From Alcaligenaceae bacterium (lineage in GTDB: Bacteria; Pseudomonadota; Gammaproteobacteria; Burkholderiales; Burkholderiaceae_B): a stretch of DNA of 64,000 bases. Under the pieces are notes generated by a model. It had not been told where the DNA came from, did no database searches, and saw only the letters and a list, made by a program, of their open reading frames with translations. The DNA lies in the NCBI GenBank assembly GCA_013416395.1, contig JACCEP010000007.1, forward strand, positions 1 to 64,000. The letters run 5' to 3'. Made by a program: the position numbers and the translations under genes. Shown here one piece after another: positions 1 to 8,404 of this stretch. How positions within the stretch are numbered: the first letter of the stretch is position 1; each line of letters begins with the position of its first letter.

Positions 1-1
1 A

Positions 2-262
2 TGGAACGGCGGTTATCTCATTGCCGTACCGCCACAGAACACCAGCCGCACCTGTCCGGCTTGTGGGCATGTGTCCAAGGATAACCGGCAAACACAAGCG
101 CAGTTCGCGTGTGTGGAATGCGGTTTCCAGGAAAATGCTGATCTGGTCGGCGCGATCAATATTCTAAGGGCGGGACACGCCCGGTTCGCCTGTGAAGTGA
201 GCGATGCAGTAAGGTCGCCAGCAGCAGGAACCCGCCGAGGTGAGTCAGTCCCTGCGGACTGA
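2..262 (+). CDS. tnpB: TnpB C-terminal fragment (IS200/IS605 family), 5' end outside window
   Basis: The reading frame is open from base 2 to a stop at 260-262 and encodes the last 86 residues of an OrfB/TnpB protein, the RNA-guided nuclease carried by IS200/IS605 elements. The visible part shows the paired CxxC zinc-ribbon (CPAC then CVEC) and the conserved downstream stretch with D-x-x-G-A-x-N (ADLVGAINI), which carries the last RuvC acidic residue. The N-terminal domain and the first RuvC motifs lie outside the window, so whether the gene is intact cannot be judged. The right-end hairpin of the element follows immediately downstream. Confidence 0.9.
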   Translation, partial: WNGGYLIAVPPQNTSRTCPACGHVSKDNRQTQAQFACVECGFQENADLVGAINILRAGHARFACEVSDAVRSPAAGTRRGESVPAD

Positions 263-305
263 ACACGGTAGGAATCCCCTCACTTAAGGGAGGGGAGGAT
301 GTCAA
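263..305 (+). mobile_element. Right end of IS200/IS605-type element with hairpin (omega-RNA 3' end)
   Basis: Just after the tnpB stop there is a stem of CCCCTC (276-281) and GAGGGG (290-295) around the palindromic loop CTTAAG, followed by GGATGTCAA. Known: IS605-type right ends end in a short hairpin and a tetranucleotide cleavage site, TCAA in IS608, and the tnpB 3' region is transcribed as the guide RNA whose guide lies just past the element. Inferred: the element ends at about 305 and any guide would start at 306. Confidence 0.7.
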
Positions 306-882
306 GCGATCCATATCGACAAGTTGCGCTTCAAACCGCCCGCGTAAGACGATAGGGGTAGCGGTACGGCGCTGCTGCATGATCATTCCTATCTCACCCT
401 ATCGAATCGAAGAATTACGACAATCATTGGGACGGACTATCAGCCACCTTTATTGTTCGCTGATCTCGCATGACTTGATTTATGCGAACGCCTGCCCCTC
501 CAGTGGTGAATATAGCTGTACAAAATCGGCATGTCCCCGTTCATTCGAACGGCAACTACGAAATGCGGTTGTGTAATTTTGGTTGTCGTGCTCATGATGC
601 GTTACTGCCGAAGCGCCTTTGTCTGCCCGATGGCATGTTGGATCGCTTGGGGATAAAGTCGGGATTAGCGTGGGGTCAAGCCGAAATTGAGTGCCGAACG
701 ACAATTGTGACGCGGCGCGTCACACTTTGGACGGGCCTGATGGTACCCATCAAAGCGATGCACCATATTGATGACGTTGAGGCCATTGCGGCCTGTGCAG
801 AGGTCGCAATGGCCCCGCTCTCGTGTCGCATCGCGCGTGTCTTGCGCGCCGTGTTGAGCGAGAGATCTCGGCACAAAACGTG
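306..882. other. No recognisable gene between IS end and metalloprotease gene
   Basis: About 580 bases in which no frame on either strand gives a protein I recognise. A plus-strand frame stays open from 482 to 1309, but it runs antisense through the metalloprotease gene and has no family features. The stretch may hold a decayed mobile element, given its neighbours, but I could not identify one. Confidence 0.4.
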
Positions 883-2934
883 TCACCAACCGGGTGGGCG
901 ACGTACGTCCCAAGTGCCATACTCGAAACGCATGTCGTGCCCGTCGAACGTCACGACCTTGGGGCGTTTCTGGGCATCGAACGTCACCGGAACGCTTATG
1001 CCTTCCATGAGGAACACAAGCGAGGTGCAACCGCGACCACCATCCGGACAGGGCGCGCTGATCAATTTGGGCGCTCCGCCGTTCACGCCGCGTGTCTTTT
1101 TCAGATTTCTCCAGCTGAAACGTTCTGAAAATGCCTTGGGCATGACTGCCATGAAATTTCCGCTCACCTCATCGCCTGAAAGCGCCCCCAGGGTTTCCAG
1201 GCCGGTAAACTGGTTCTTCTGGAAAAACATTCTTATCATCATCTGCTTGGCCTCCGCGGGGAGTGGCATCCATCCGCCGCGCCAAACCGCGATATCTGAC
1301 TTGCTGTAATAGATGGCTTCGCTCCGCCCTTTGACGGCGGACTGCGTAAACGGTCCATCCGCAACATAGGTCATCACTGCATCACCTATCGTCAGGCGTA
1401 CCATGCAGTCGTCGGCGGCCACGTCGAAGCTGCCCAGTTCTACTCGCGTCTTGTCCGGCGCCTTCGGCGTGATCCCGGTCTGACCCCGCGTGATCGGACT
1501 GTCGATCTCGACACTGACGTTGATCTTGCCGGGTGAGGCGGGGGTGATCGTCCTGCCATCCACCACACCATTGTCGGTCTTGAACCGCCAGTTGTCGGCC
1601 TCTCCGTCGGCAAGGCCAGTCACCGAAATTTCGGACGGTTGCCCGGCCTGGAAACAACTCGGCGGCTCGAAACTGACCGGGCGGGTGCGCACCTTCAACT
1701 TAAAGCTGGCGGGCGTCGTTATGTCCGGCATCGGCGTGTATACAACCCGGTAGAAGCCAAGCTCGTCCGGCGCATCATTGCCATCGACGAGAAACACATC
1801 GCGCAGCTTTTCTCGGGCCAGACGGTGTTCGCGAACAAGGACCAGGCTGGCGGCATCGCTCGCACCGATGACTTCGACCGTCGCCAGCACGACATTGTCG
1901 GCAGGCTGCGTATCGGGCGTTGGCGTCACGCTCAGCGACAGCAACATCGGATGCGCAGCAAAGGCGATGGCCGCGCCCGCAAAGATGTCCTCATGCGTGA
2001 CATGGGTCGATGTCACTTTAACCTCGTGTTTGGCAATATCGCCGTAGTAGATATACTTGCCAGTACGGTCCTGCTGCGCGCCCCCGTCCTCGACATTGTT
2101 GAATCGCGCGACGTAGCCTGGGAAAAACTCGTCGAACGTCGCGCTCTTGACCAGTGACTTGTCGTAAAACAACGCCATGCCGTTGCCACTGCGTAGGTCC
2201 GGCTGTTTGGCGGCGTTGATGAAACGGTCCTGCGCAAGATAGGCAACACCGTCCTGACTACCGACCCTGCCCCCCAGCGAGATCGCGTAGTCCCATTTGC
2301 CAAAACCCGGATCGTCCTGCCCGTCCCAGAATTCGCGGTCGAGGACCATACTGTATTTCGGCTCGTAGACTTCGCTGCGCCCGGTGCGCTTGCGCACCCA
2401 TGCCGACCCGATGGCAGTCGCCACCATCTCGTTGATCCAGTCCACGCCCTGCGCATCCCGCGATGGCTGGAGCGTGTGGGCGTATTCATGCACCAGCGTT
2501 TCGCCGTCGGCGAGACCATCGACATTCTCGATGGGCAGGATCACCCGCCCCTTGTCGAGCGGGCTGAGTGTCCGGCACGCCTTGGCCATCAAATCACAGC
2601 GTCGCTCGTAGGTCGCGCGGTCAAATTGCAAGCGCAGCGCCTTCTTGCCGTCGCTGCCATCGTCCATGTTCGCATTCGCAACGTCAAAGCCCATCCCGTC
2701 CAGCCAGGCCCGCGCCTTCTGCAATTCCTCCAGCCCGCGTTGCGCGGCGCGGCGCTGCGGCTCCGAGACATCGCTGGCCGGACACCTCTGGTTGGTAAAG
2801 CAGAATATCTGGAAGTCCTTTGTCTCGGCAACGATCGCATCCCGGACGCTGACCTGCTGCGCCGCAGCCGGAGCTGACATGGTGCCGAGCGCGGCCACCA
2901 GAAAAATGGAAATCCATGGATGTAAGCGTGACAT
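883..2934 (-). CDS. Secreted HExxH zinc metalloprotease-like protein
   Basis: 683 residues. A signal peptide is visible (hydrophobic core, then APAAAQ at about 21-26). Residues 149-153 read HEYAH, a zinc-binding HExxH, and about 16 residues later WINEMVA places Glu169 where gluzincin proteases have their third zinc ligand. The region just before this discusses no other known fold; the second half (about 340-683) has no domain I recognise and may be beta-rich. The start at 2934 is supported by a strong GGGGAGG ribosome site. The gene is GC-rich compared with the rest of the window and sits between transposon remnants, which suggests acquisition from another lineage. Substrate and protease activity are inferred only. 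Confidence 0.65.
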   Translation of the reverse strand: MSRLHPWISIFLVAALGTMSAPAAAQQVSVRDAIVAETKDFQIFCFTNQRCPASDVSEPQRRAAQRGLEELQKARAWLDGMGFDVANANMDDGSDGKKALRLQFDRATYERRCDLMAKACRTLSPLDKGRVILPIENVDGLADGETLVHEYAHTLQPSRDAQGVDWINEMVATAIGSAWVRKRTGRSEVYEPKYSMVLDREFWDGQDDPGFGKWDYAISLGGRVGSQDGVAYLAQDRFINAAKQPDLRSGNGMALFYDKSLVKSATFDEFFPGYVARFNNVEDGGAQQDRTGKYIYYGDIAKHEVKVTSTHVTHEDIFAGAAIAFAAHPMLLSLSVTPTPDTQPADNVVLATVEVIGASDAASLVLVREHRLAREKLRDVFLVDGNDAPDELGFYRVVYTPMPDITTPASFKLKVRTRPVSFEPPSCFQAGQPSEISVTGLADGEADNWRFKTDNGVVDGRTITPASPGKINVSVEIDSPITRGQTGITPKAPDKTRVELGSFDVAADDCMVRLTIGDAVMTYVADGPFTQSAVKGRSEAIYYSKSDIAVWRGGWMPLPAEAKQMMIRMFFQKNQFTGLETLGALSGDEVSGNFMAVMPKAFSERFSWRNLKKTRGVNGGAPKLISAPCPDGGRGCTSLVFLMEGISVPVTFDAQKRPKVVTFDGHDMRFEYGTWDVRRPPGW

Positions 2935-3060
2935 ACGCCCCCCTCCCCTTACTGAGCATTGTTAATCTACATTGTTTCTACTCTAACATCTGAAACTTCT
3001 CATGGGTCATGACGCGGAAGTTGTCTGAGAGTCTGGTTCAAAACCATGTTTGGGAATTCA

Positions 3061-3440
3061 TTAACTTGCGAGCATGCGGGTGACGCGCCTGATATGGGCG
3101 ATGAGAAGCCAGGCTTCGGCACTAGCGATAGTATTTTCCCGGGCTTTTGCCATTTGGCAACATCTTCCCAGCCACGCAAAGTCCGCTCGACAGCCCATCT
3201 TCGGGGAGGGACTTCGAAGCCCTGCGCAGTGTCAGAGCGCTCAACGATCAGCAGCGTCTAGCTTCCGATCTTCCCCAACGCCCTTCTAAGCTTAGGTCCG
3301 GCGTAGCCGCCATCAGCGAAGACATGGCGCAACAACGGATAAGCTGTCGCGATAGATTTCAACAGGTCCGGCGCGCCGTCACGATCCTGGATACCGGCGC
3401 CGTGAACGGCAAGACCAACCAGAAGTCTAATGGTGTCAAT
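3061..3440 (-). pseudogene. IS5-family transposase remnant, C-terminal half, frameshifted
   Basis: Read on the minus strand, this gives the C-terminal half of an IS5-group DDE transposase: LLVGLAVHGAGIQDRDGAP, then HVFADGGYAGPKLRRAL, then IVERSDTAQGFEVPPRRWAVERT, and in a shifted frame FAWLGRC and EAWLLIAHIRRVTRMLAS followed by the stop at 3061-3063. A missing base in ACTTTGCG (normally coding RTFAWL) and a stop after KIGS break the frame. The N-terminal half with the first catalytic Asp is gone. It abuts the truncated antitoxin gene at about 3431-3445. Confidence 0.8.
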
Positions 3441-3619
3441 TTGACCTGGCGGCCAATCTCGCTCATAAGCGAACCCAGCTCTACACGGCCTTCCGGTCTT
3501 ACGGCGGACTCAAGAATGTAACGCATTTCTGCCTTGATACTGCGTCCATGTTGAGCGGTCCGAACACGGATGGCGCGATGTACCTCTTCAGGTACATTTC
3601 TTACGGTAACTGATCGCAT
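3359..3619 (-). pseudogene. FitA-like ribbon-helix-helix antitoxin, 3' end replaced by IS5 remnant
   Basis: The ORF encodes 86 residues. Residues 1-62 match the FitA/StbC-type antitoxins that pair with PIN toxins: VTVRNVPEEVHRAIRVRTAQHG, then AEMRYILESAV and LGSLMSEIGRQVKLT. From residue 63 the protein reads out of frame through the IS5 transposase remnant, so the natural C-terminus that contacts the toxin is lost, and no PIN toxin follows. The start has a good AAAGGAGG site. The DNA-binding half might still fold and repress, but as a toxin-antitoxin module this is dead. Confidence 0.75.
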
Positions 3620-3645
3620 TCAAAACCTCCTTTTGCTCGAGATTA

Positions 3646-4131
3646 ACATTACAGTTTCTCCCACAACACGTGCCCGGCCTGCATCTCGGGGGCAAGAGCG
3701 CCCTAGCCATGCATGGTGTCAGGCACAACCTGGGCAAACGCGATACGCTGGTGTTGTGGGGTAACGTCCGCCACACCCCGCCAACTTGGTTCACCGCGCG
3801 CTTTCCGGCGCGCTACGTCTACGCCAGTCTTTTCGACTGGCCCGACAATACGCTGCCTGCCAAGAACTTGGGCACGCCGCCTGGCCAACCCGAAGGCTTG
3901 TGCGTATCGGTCGCCGAGCGCGCCGTGCTGGAAATGCTGTACGACGCCGGTACCAGGCAAAGCCTGCAAGAAGCACGCAATCTCTTTGACGGCCTGCATT
4001 CGCCACGCAAAGCGCTGCTCTGCCTGTTGCTAGCTTGCGGCACCAGCGCTCAGACCATTCGCCTGATAGTCACGGTTGCGGGCACCTGTTATCGGGCTCC
4101 CCTGCAGCGGCCCGCTGGCGCGTATGTCTGA
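3646..4131 (+). pseudogene. AbiEi-like type IV antitoxin, truncated at both ends
   Basis: The open frame runs from 3646; the first usable start is GTG at 3670. The protein contains GLHLGGKSALAMHGVRHNL, PARYVYASLFDWPD and VAERAVLEMLYDAG, which I recognise from AbiEi-type antitoxins (transcriptional regulators of type IV toxin-antitoxin loci). The N-terminal winged helix that normally precedes GLHLGGKSAL is missing, and after about residue 128 the sequence diverges (LIVTVAGTCYRAPLQ), as expected from a frameshift near 4060. No AbiEii nucleotidyltransferase toxin follows. Confidence 0.65.
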
Positions 4132-4301
4132 AAACCCTCGCTGCAGCAGTTCGCGCAACACGTCGGTGCGCAGGCAAGCTGCATACAAACGTAACTACTG
4201 ATGATGAACACATACAACCAATCGTTTCAGTTTATTATGGTTTGTATTCAACAAAACCCATAATGAGAATGGCACATGACTAACACTAGGCCACCGCCGC
4301 C

Positions 4302-5267
4302 ATGATGGTTACCCGGACTCAAACACTGCAAGATCCCTATGAGCAAGCCAAGTTTCAACATTGGCTGCCGATTGAAATAAATCAGATATCACCGGGTCAT
4401 TATTCTGGCTATATACACATGCTTGAGCAAGACCAGCTAAGTGTGTGCCGTGAGAACCAGAACCGCACCATCCATAAGCGCAGTGTTATTGATCCAGAAT
4501 CGTGTACGGTCTCCTTCTTTCGGAATAAACAATATTCAAATGGTTTTTCCGAATATGCGCCGGCCGACGGCTCGTTGTTTTTTTTGCCTGCGGGCGCCGA
4601 AGTTGATATTCGTGTGGCAGCTAACGTCGAAACTGTGTATTTTCGTTTTAATCAGTCAGTACTCTTGAACAAGGCGAGGGCGATGAACCCGTCCCGCTGG
4701 GGCGCATTACCAACCAATCTTTTATGTCTTGACCTTGATAATCTGCAATCGCTGGACAAGTTTGTAGAACATATTTTTCAGCTGGTGCAGGACAATAGTC
4801 AGTCAGACTCAGTCGAAAGCAACGAGGTGTTAGGCGATATTGTTCTGGAACAAATATTGTCGACACTAAATTCGAGCCGGCTCATTGGCACAGAAAAAAA
4901 CATCACCCTGACTGCACGCCGTCGTGCGAAACATACCGTTAACCGCGTCGTAGATTACATAAAAGCCCAGCTTGAGCAACATGTCTGCCCCAGCATTAGT
5001 GCTATCTGTGCTGACCTGCAATTATCAGAACGTACATTGCAATACAGTTTTGGCGCGATACTGGATGTCTCTCCCTATGCCTACCTTCGCTGCATGAGAC
5101 TCAATGGCGTTAGAGCTGCACTCATGCAAGCCAATAATAAAAACATCACCATTACCCGGGTGGCTAGCCATTGGCATTTTTTGCACATGGGCCGGTTCTC
5201 CAAAGACTATCAGCAGATGTTCGACGAACTGCCCTCGGCAACGCTTCGCCGGGCACTGGCAGCCTGA
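4302..5267 (+). CDS. AraC family transcriptional regulator
   Basis: 321 residues. The C-terminal third (about 205-321) is an AraC/XylS double helix-turn-helix domain: SISAICADLQLSERTLQYSFGAILDVSPYAYLRCMRLNGVRAAL, then the second HTH ending in GRFSKDYQQMFDELPSATLRRAL. The N-terminal part is a cupin-like sensor without a family name I can give; the overall layout resembles EutR-type regulators. The start codon pair ATGATG at 4302 has no strong ribosome site. The carbonic anhydrase and serine hydrolase genes follow on the same strand and are possible targets. Confidence 0.85.
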   Translation: MMVTRTQTLQDPYEQAKFQHWLPIEINQISPGHYSGYIHMLEQDQLSVCRENQNRTIHKRSVIDPESCTVSFFRNKQYSNGFSEYAPADGSLFFLPAGAEVDIRVAANVETVYFRFNQSVLLNKARAMNPSRWGALPTNLLCLDLDNLQSLDKFVEHIFQLVQDNSQSDSVESNEVLGDIVLEQILSTLNSSRLIGTEKNITLTARRRAKHTVNRVVDYIKAQLEQHVCPSISAICADLQLSERTLQYSFGAILDVSPYAYLRCMRLNGVRAALMQANNKNITITRVASHWHFLHMGRFSKDYQQMFDELPSATLRRALAA

Positions 5268-5455
5268 TCATACGCAAGTTATTGCGGAAATCGGATAGTG
5301 AAACTGGCCATTTGTACTTATTCTTTCCCTGTGTTGAGATCGAAAATATTTCTTACACATGTCCGCGCTCTGTCTTGAATGTATTTGCATCCCGCGTCTG
5401 CCTCTCATTCGAAGTCAAGTGCGGTTCAATTGATGTCAGAACAGAGAGAAAAATC

Positions 5456-6205
5456 ATGTGCACATTATGTATAAACAAATCTGTTGCGAGCAACTTGCCC
5501 GAATCGAGCTCCAGGCGGGCTGCCATGGGCGCGATGGGCGCCCTGTCACTGCTTGGCCTGTCTGCAATGGCTGGGTGTGCTCACGCAAAACTACCACCCA
5601 AACCGGGTAACGTCCTCTCCCCAGATCAGGCGATGAAGCGCTTGATGGATGGAAATAAACGCTACATTTCCGGCAAGACCCAAAGTCGCAGCTTTGACTC
5701 AACGCGTGAAGCGCTGGCGGGTGGGCAAAATCCCTATGCGTCTATTTTGAGCTGTGCTGATTCGCGCGTTAGCCCCGAATTATGCTTTGACGAAGAAAGG
5801 GGTGACCTGTTCGTGACGCGTGTGGCAGGAAATTACGTCACCAACGACATTCTGGCAAGTCTGGAATATGGCGCCGCAGTTCTGAACTCGCCACTCATTA
5901 TGGTGCTGGGGCACACCAGTTGCGGCGCAGTGGGTGCAACAGTCAGTGCACTTGAAAAGCAGGCCGAGTTTCCCGGTCATATTCAAAGCATCGTCACAGC
6001 TCTGATGCCAGCCGTACGCGCCGCTGCGGCCCAGTCGCATGACGGTACGTTGGTGCATGCAGCTACCGTTCAAAATATCAAGCAGAACGTAAAGCAATTG
6101 CAAGAAGCAACACCTATATTGAGCAGAATGGCTCAAGAAGGAAAAATCAAGGTCATCGGGGGCCTCTATCACCTGGACACAGGCATGGTAGAGCTGGTCG
6201 CTTAA
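5456..6205 (+). CDS. Exported beta-class carbonic anhydrase
   Basis: 249 residues; hydrates CO2 to bicarbonate. Zinc ligands of the beta class are all visible: Cys100 and Asp102 in SCADSR, and His153 and Cys156 in GHTSCGA. Unlike cytoplasmic enzymes, it has an N-terminal export signal: SSRRAAMGAMGALSLLGLSAMAGCAHA, with a twin arginine at 20-21 and a lipobox-like AMAGC ending at Cys41. I chose the ATG at 5456, which has an AGAGAGAA site; the frame stays open further upstream but overlaps the AraC gene. Inference: folded and exported by Tat, perhaps membrane-anchored, acting in the periplasm. Confidence 0.9.
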   Translation: MCTLCINKSVASNLPESSSRRAAMGAMGALSLLGLSAMAGCAHAKLPPKPGNVLSPDQAMKRLMDGNKRYISGKTQSRSFDSTREALAGGQNPYASILSCADSRVSPELCFDEERGDLFVTRVAGNYVTNDILASLEYGAAVLNSPLIMVLGHTSCGAVGATVSALEKQAEFPGHIQSIVTALMPAVRAAAAQSHDGTLVHAATVQNIKQNVKQLQEATPILSRMAQEGKIKVIGGLYHLDTGMVELVA

Positions 6206-6318
6206 GAGGCTTAGCACGAACCCGGGGCCATAGGCGAATGGCCTGCGGGACCGGTTTATAACTATAAAAAAAAGGCGGTATGGCAGTTCACACTTGCGGT
6301 GCACGATACGAGAATTCC

Positions 6319-8385
6319 ATGGTTTCGCCCATGCGACGCCGAATATTGCAGGCTGCACTGGCGGGCTCAGTGGGCGTTCCTCTGATCGGGTGTAATAGCT
6401 CCAACGGTTCAGGTGACTCGGGCAATGTAGATTACACATCTACCATTGCGGACGCCCGCGCGGCAATCCTGCAGGCCATGACCGAGTCTGATACCTCTTC
6501 TATTTCGGTGGCGCTGGGCGATGGCAATCGCGTTATCTGGCAGGAAACATTTGGCGTGATTGATCGGGTCAGCAATTCGCCGGCCACCACTGATACTCTT
6601 TACAACATTGGGTCGGTCAGTAAAGTGTTTGCGGCAACCTCCATCATGATTTTGGTTGATCGGGGACTGGTTGATCTTGACGCCCCCGTAACGGCTTACA
6701 TACGCGATTTCCAGATGTTATCGCCTGCCTATAAAAAGATCACGGTGCGCATGCTGCTTAGTCACTCGTCGGGGTTCCCGGGATCAAACTATCAGAATAT
6801 TTTTACGTTTCAGCCTTTGTCAGGATACGCTCGCAACACGCAAACCTTGCTGGCCGGAATGCACTTAAAACATGAGCCGGGTGAACTGGCGGTGTATTGC
6901 AACGATGGGTTTACCATGGCCGAACGCGTCGTAGAAGAAGTTGCCGGCAAAGCCTATGCACGCTTCGTCACGGACGAAATTCTGGTTCCATTGAAGATGA
7001 TCCGCAGTCGATATCCGCTTGAGCATTATGCAGCAGGCAGTTTCGCCCACCCTTATTTAGACGGTATAAAACAGGGGCAGGAGTTCGTGCAGGCACATGG
7101 CACTGGCGGACTAAGCAGCACGCCAACTGAAATGATGCGCTTCGCCATGATGTTCATCCACGGCGGCGAGCTGGACGGACACCGCCTTCTTTCGCGCGCC
7201 GCTGTCGAACAAATGGGAAGTGACCAAACGGTCAACCTGCTTCTCAATCCGACACCTGTCTGGAAGTGGGGGCTGGGCTGGGACAGCATAGAACAGCCAG
7301 GGCTGCTCGATGCGGGCTTTACCTGCTGGCAAAAGAACGGCGGCACCGCCTTTTATGGCAGTGAATTCTTCGTTATACCCAAAGAGGAATTGGCGGTAAT
7401 GATTACCGGCACCTCGTTAAGCTATGGGGCAGGTAAGCTAGCCGAACGTATATTGCTGAATGCCTTGCAAGATAAACATAGTATTGCAGCGCTGCCTGCT
7501 CTGTTGCCGTTGACCCCACCGCCAGTCGTAGCGGCGAGCGATGTCGAATTGCGTGATTTGGAAGGGCATTACGCCAGTGTGCAGGGCGTTACGAAAATTG
7601 TGCGCGGTGACGATCGGACATTGTCCCTGTTGGCATGGCGCACCAGCGAGTGGAAGATGGTGGCAAGCGGCTTGCAATTGCGCAGTGATGGATGGTTCGC
7701 AGCCGCCAATTCACCACGTTCTTATCGCCTGAGCGACATCGGTGGTAATCGCTTTCTGACCGCGCGCACGCTAAGTGGCTACGGTCATTATATGACTGCA
7801 ATTCCTTATGCTGAGCGCGTGCAAAAAGCATCACCGATTTCGTCGGCCTGGCAATCGCGTCTGGGACGTAGCTGGGTGCTGGTCAACGAAGACGAGTCCT
7901 CGGTAATGCTGGCTCTGGACAGCCCTTTGCTTACGCTGGAAGAAATTCCCGAGTTGCCTGGGTATGTTCATATCGATGGGCAACAACTGCTCTTGCCCGA
8001 CGACGATATCCGCACCCGCCATTTTCTGAAAATACCGGTCAACTTTGGGCGCGATCTCAACGAGTTGATCGTCCAGCGCCAGGATGATGGTGAGTGGTTA
8101 TCGTTCGGCGGCCATCGCTATCGGCCCATGAGTTCGATTCAGTCGATCAGTGTTGGCACCCATGCTGTGCAGCTGGACGCAAACGGAAATACGCAATGTG
8201 TGCATTTGACCGCAGCGGGCGCACTACAAATAGCCAATTTAAAGGCGTGGCGCTTGTACGACGCTGATTGGAACTCTGTCACCGCGGGCGAAGGCAACGG
8301 CGATGCTGTGTTGTCAGCTGATGAGTCCTATTATTTGATGCTCTTTGGTGAACCCAATAGCCACACGATGGTGACACTGGCATAG
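6319..8385 (+). CDS. Serine hydrolase lipoprotein, beta-lactamase class C fold
   Basis: 688 residues from the ATG at 6319. A lipoprotein signal peptide is visible (MRRR, hydrophobic core, LIGC with Cys25). The beta-lactamase/esterase domain spans about 40-390: catalytic S-x-x-K at Ser99-Lys102 (SVSK), Tyr193-x-Asn195 (YCN), and HGTGGLSST near 260-268. The remaining 300 residues form an additional, probably beta-rich C-terminal region that I cannot assign. Such proteins are usually esterases or D-aminopeptidases; resistance to beta-lactams should not be assumed. It follows the carbonic anhydrase gene by about 110 bases. Confidence 0.8.
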   Translation: MVSPMRRRILQAALAGSVGVPLIGCNSSNGSGDSGNVDYTSTIADARAAILQAMTESDTSSISVALGDGNRVIWQETFGVIDRVSNSPATTDTLYNIGSVSKVFAATSIMILVDRGLVDLDAPVTAYIRDFQMLSPAYKKITVRMLLSHSSGFPGSNYQNIFTFQPLSGYARNTQTLLAGMHLKHEPGELAVYCNDGFTMAERVVEEVAGKAYARFVTDEILVPLKMIRSRYPLEHYAAGSFAHPYLDGIKQGQEFVQAHGTGGLSSTPTEMMRFAMMFIHGGELDGHRLLSRAAVEQMGSDQTVNLLLNPTPVWKWGLGWDSIEQPGLLDAGFTCWQKNGGTAFYGSEFFVIPKEELAVMITGTSLSYGAGKLAERILLNALQDKHSIAALPALLPLTPPPVVAASDVELRDLEGHYASVQGVTKIVRGDDRTLSLLAWRTSEWKMVASGLQLRSDGWFAAANSPRSYRLSDIGGNRFLTARTLSGYGHYMTAIPYAERVQKASPISSAWQSRLGRSWVLVNEDESSVMLALDSPLLTLEEIPELPGYVHIDGQQLLLPDDDIRTRHFLKIPVNFGRDLNELIVQRQDDGEWLSFGGHRYRPMSSIQSISVGTHAVQLDANGNTQCVHLTAAGALQIANLKAWRLYDADWNSVTAGEGNGDAVLSADESYYLMLFGEPNSHTMVTLA

Positions 8386-8404
8386 CGACGCCTGCTATAA
8401 CTGG

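Noticed and set aside
482-1309. Long plus-strand frame of 275 codons
   Set aside because: Most of it is antisense to the metalloprotease gene, it shows no domain, and its composition is that of a shadow of a GC-rich gene.
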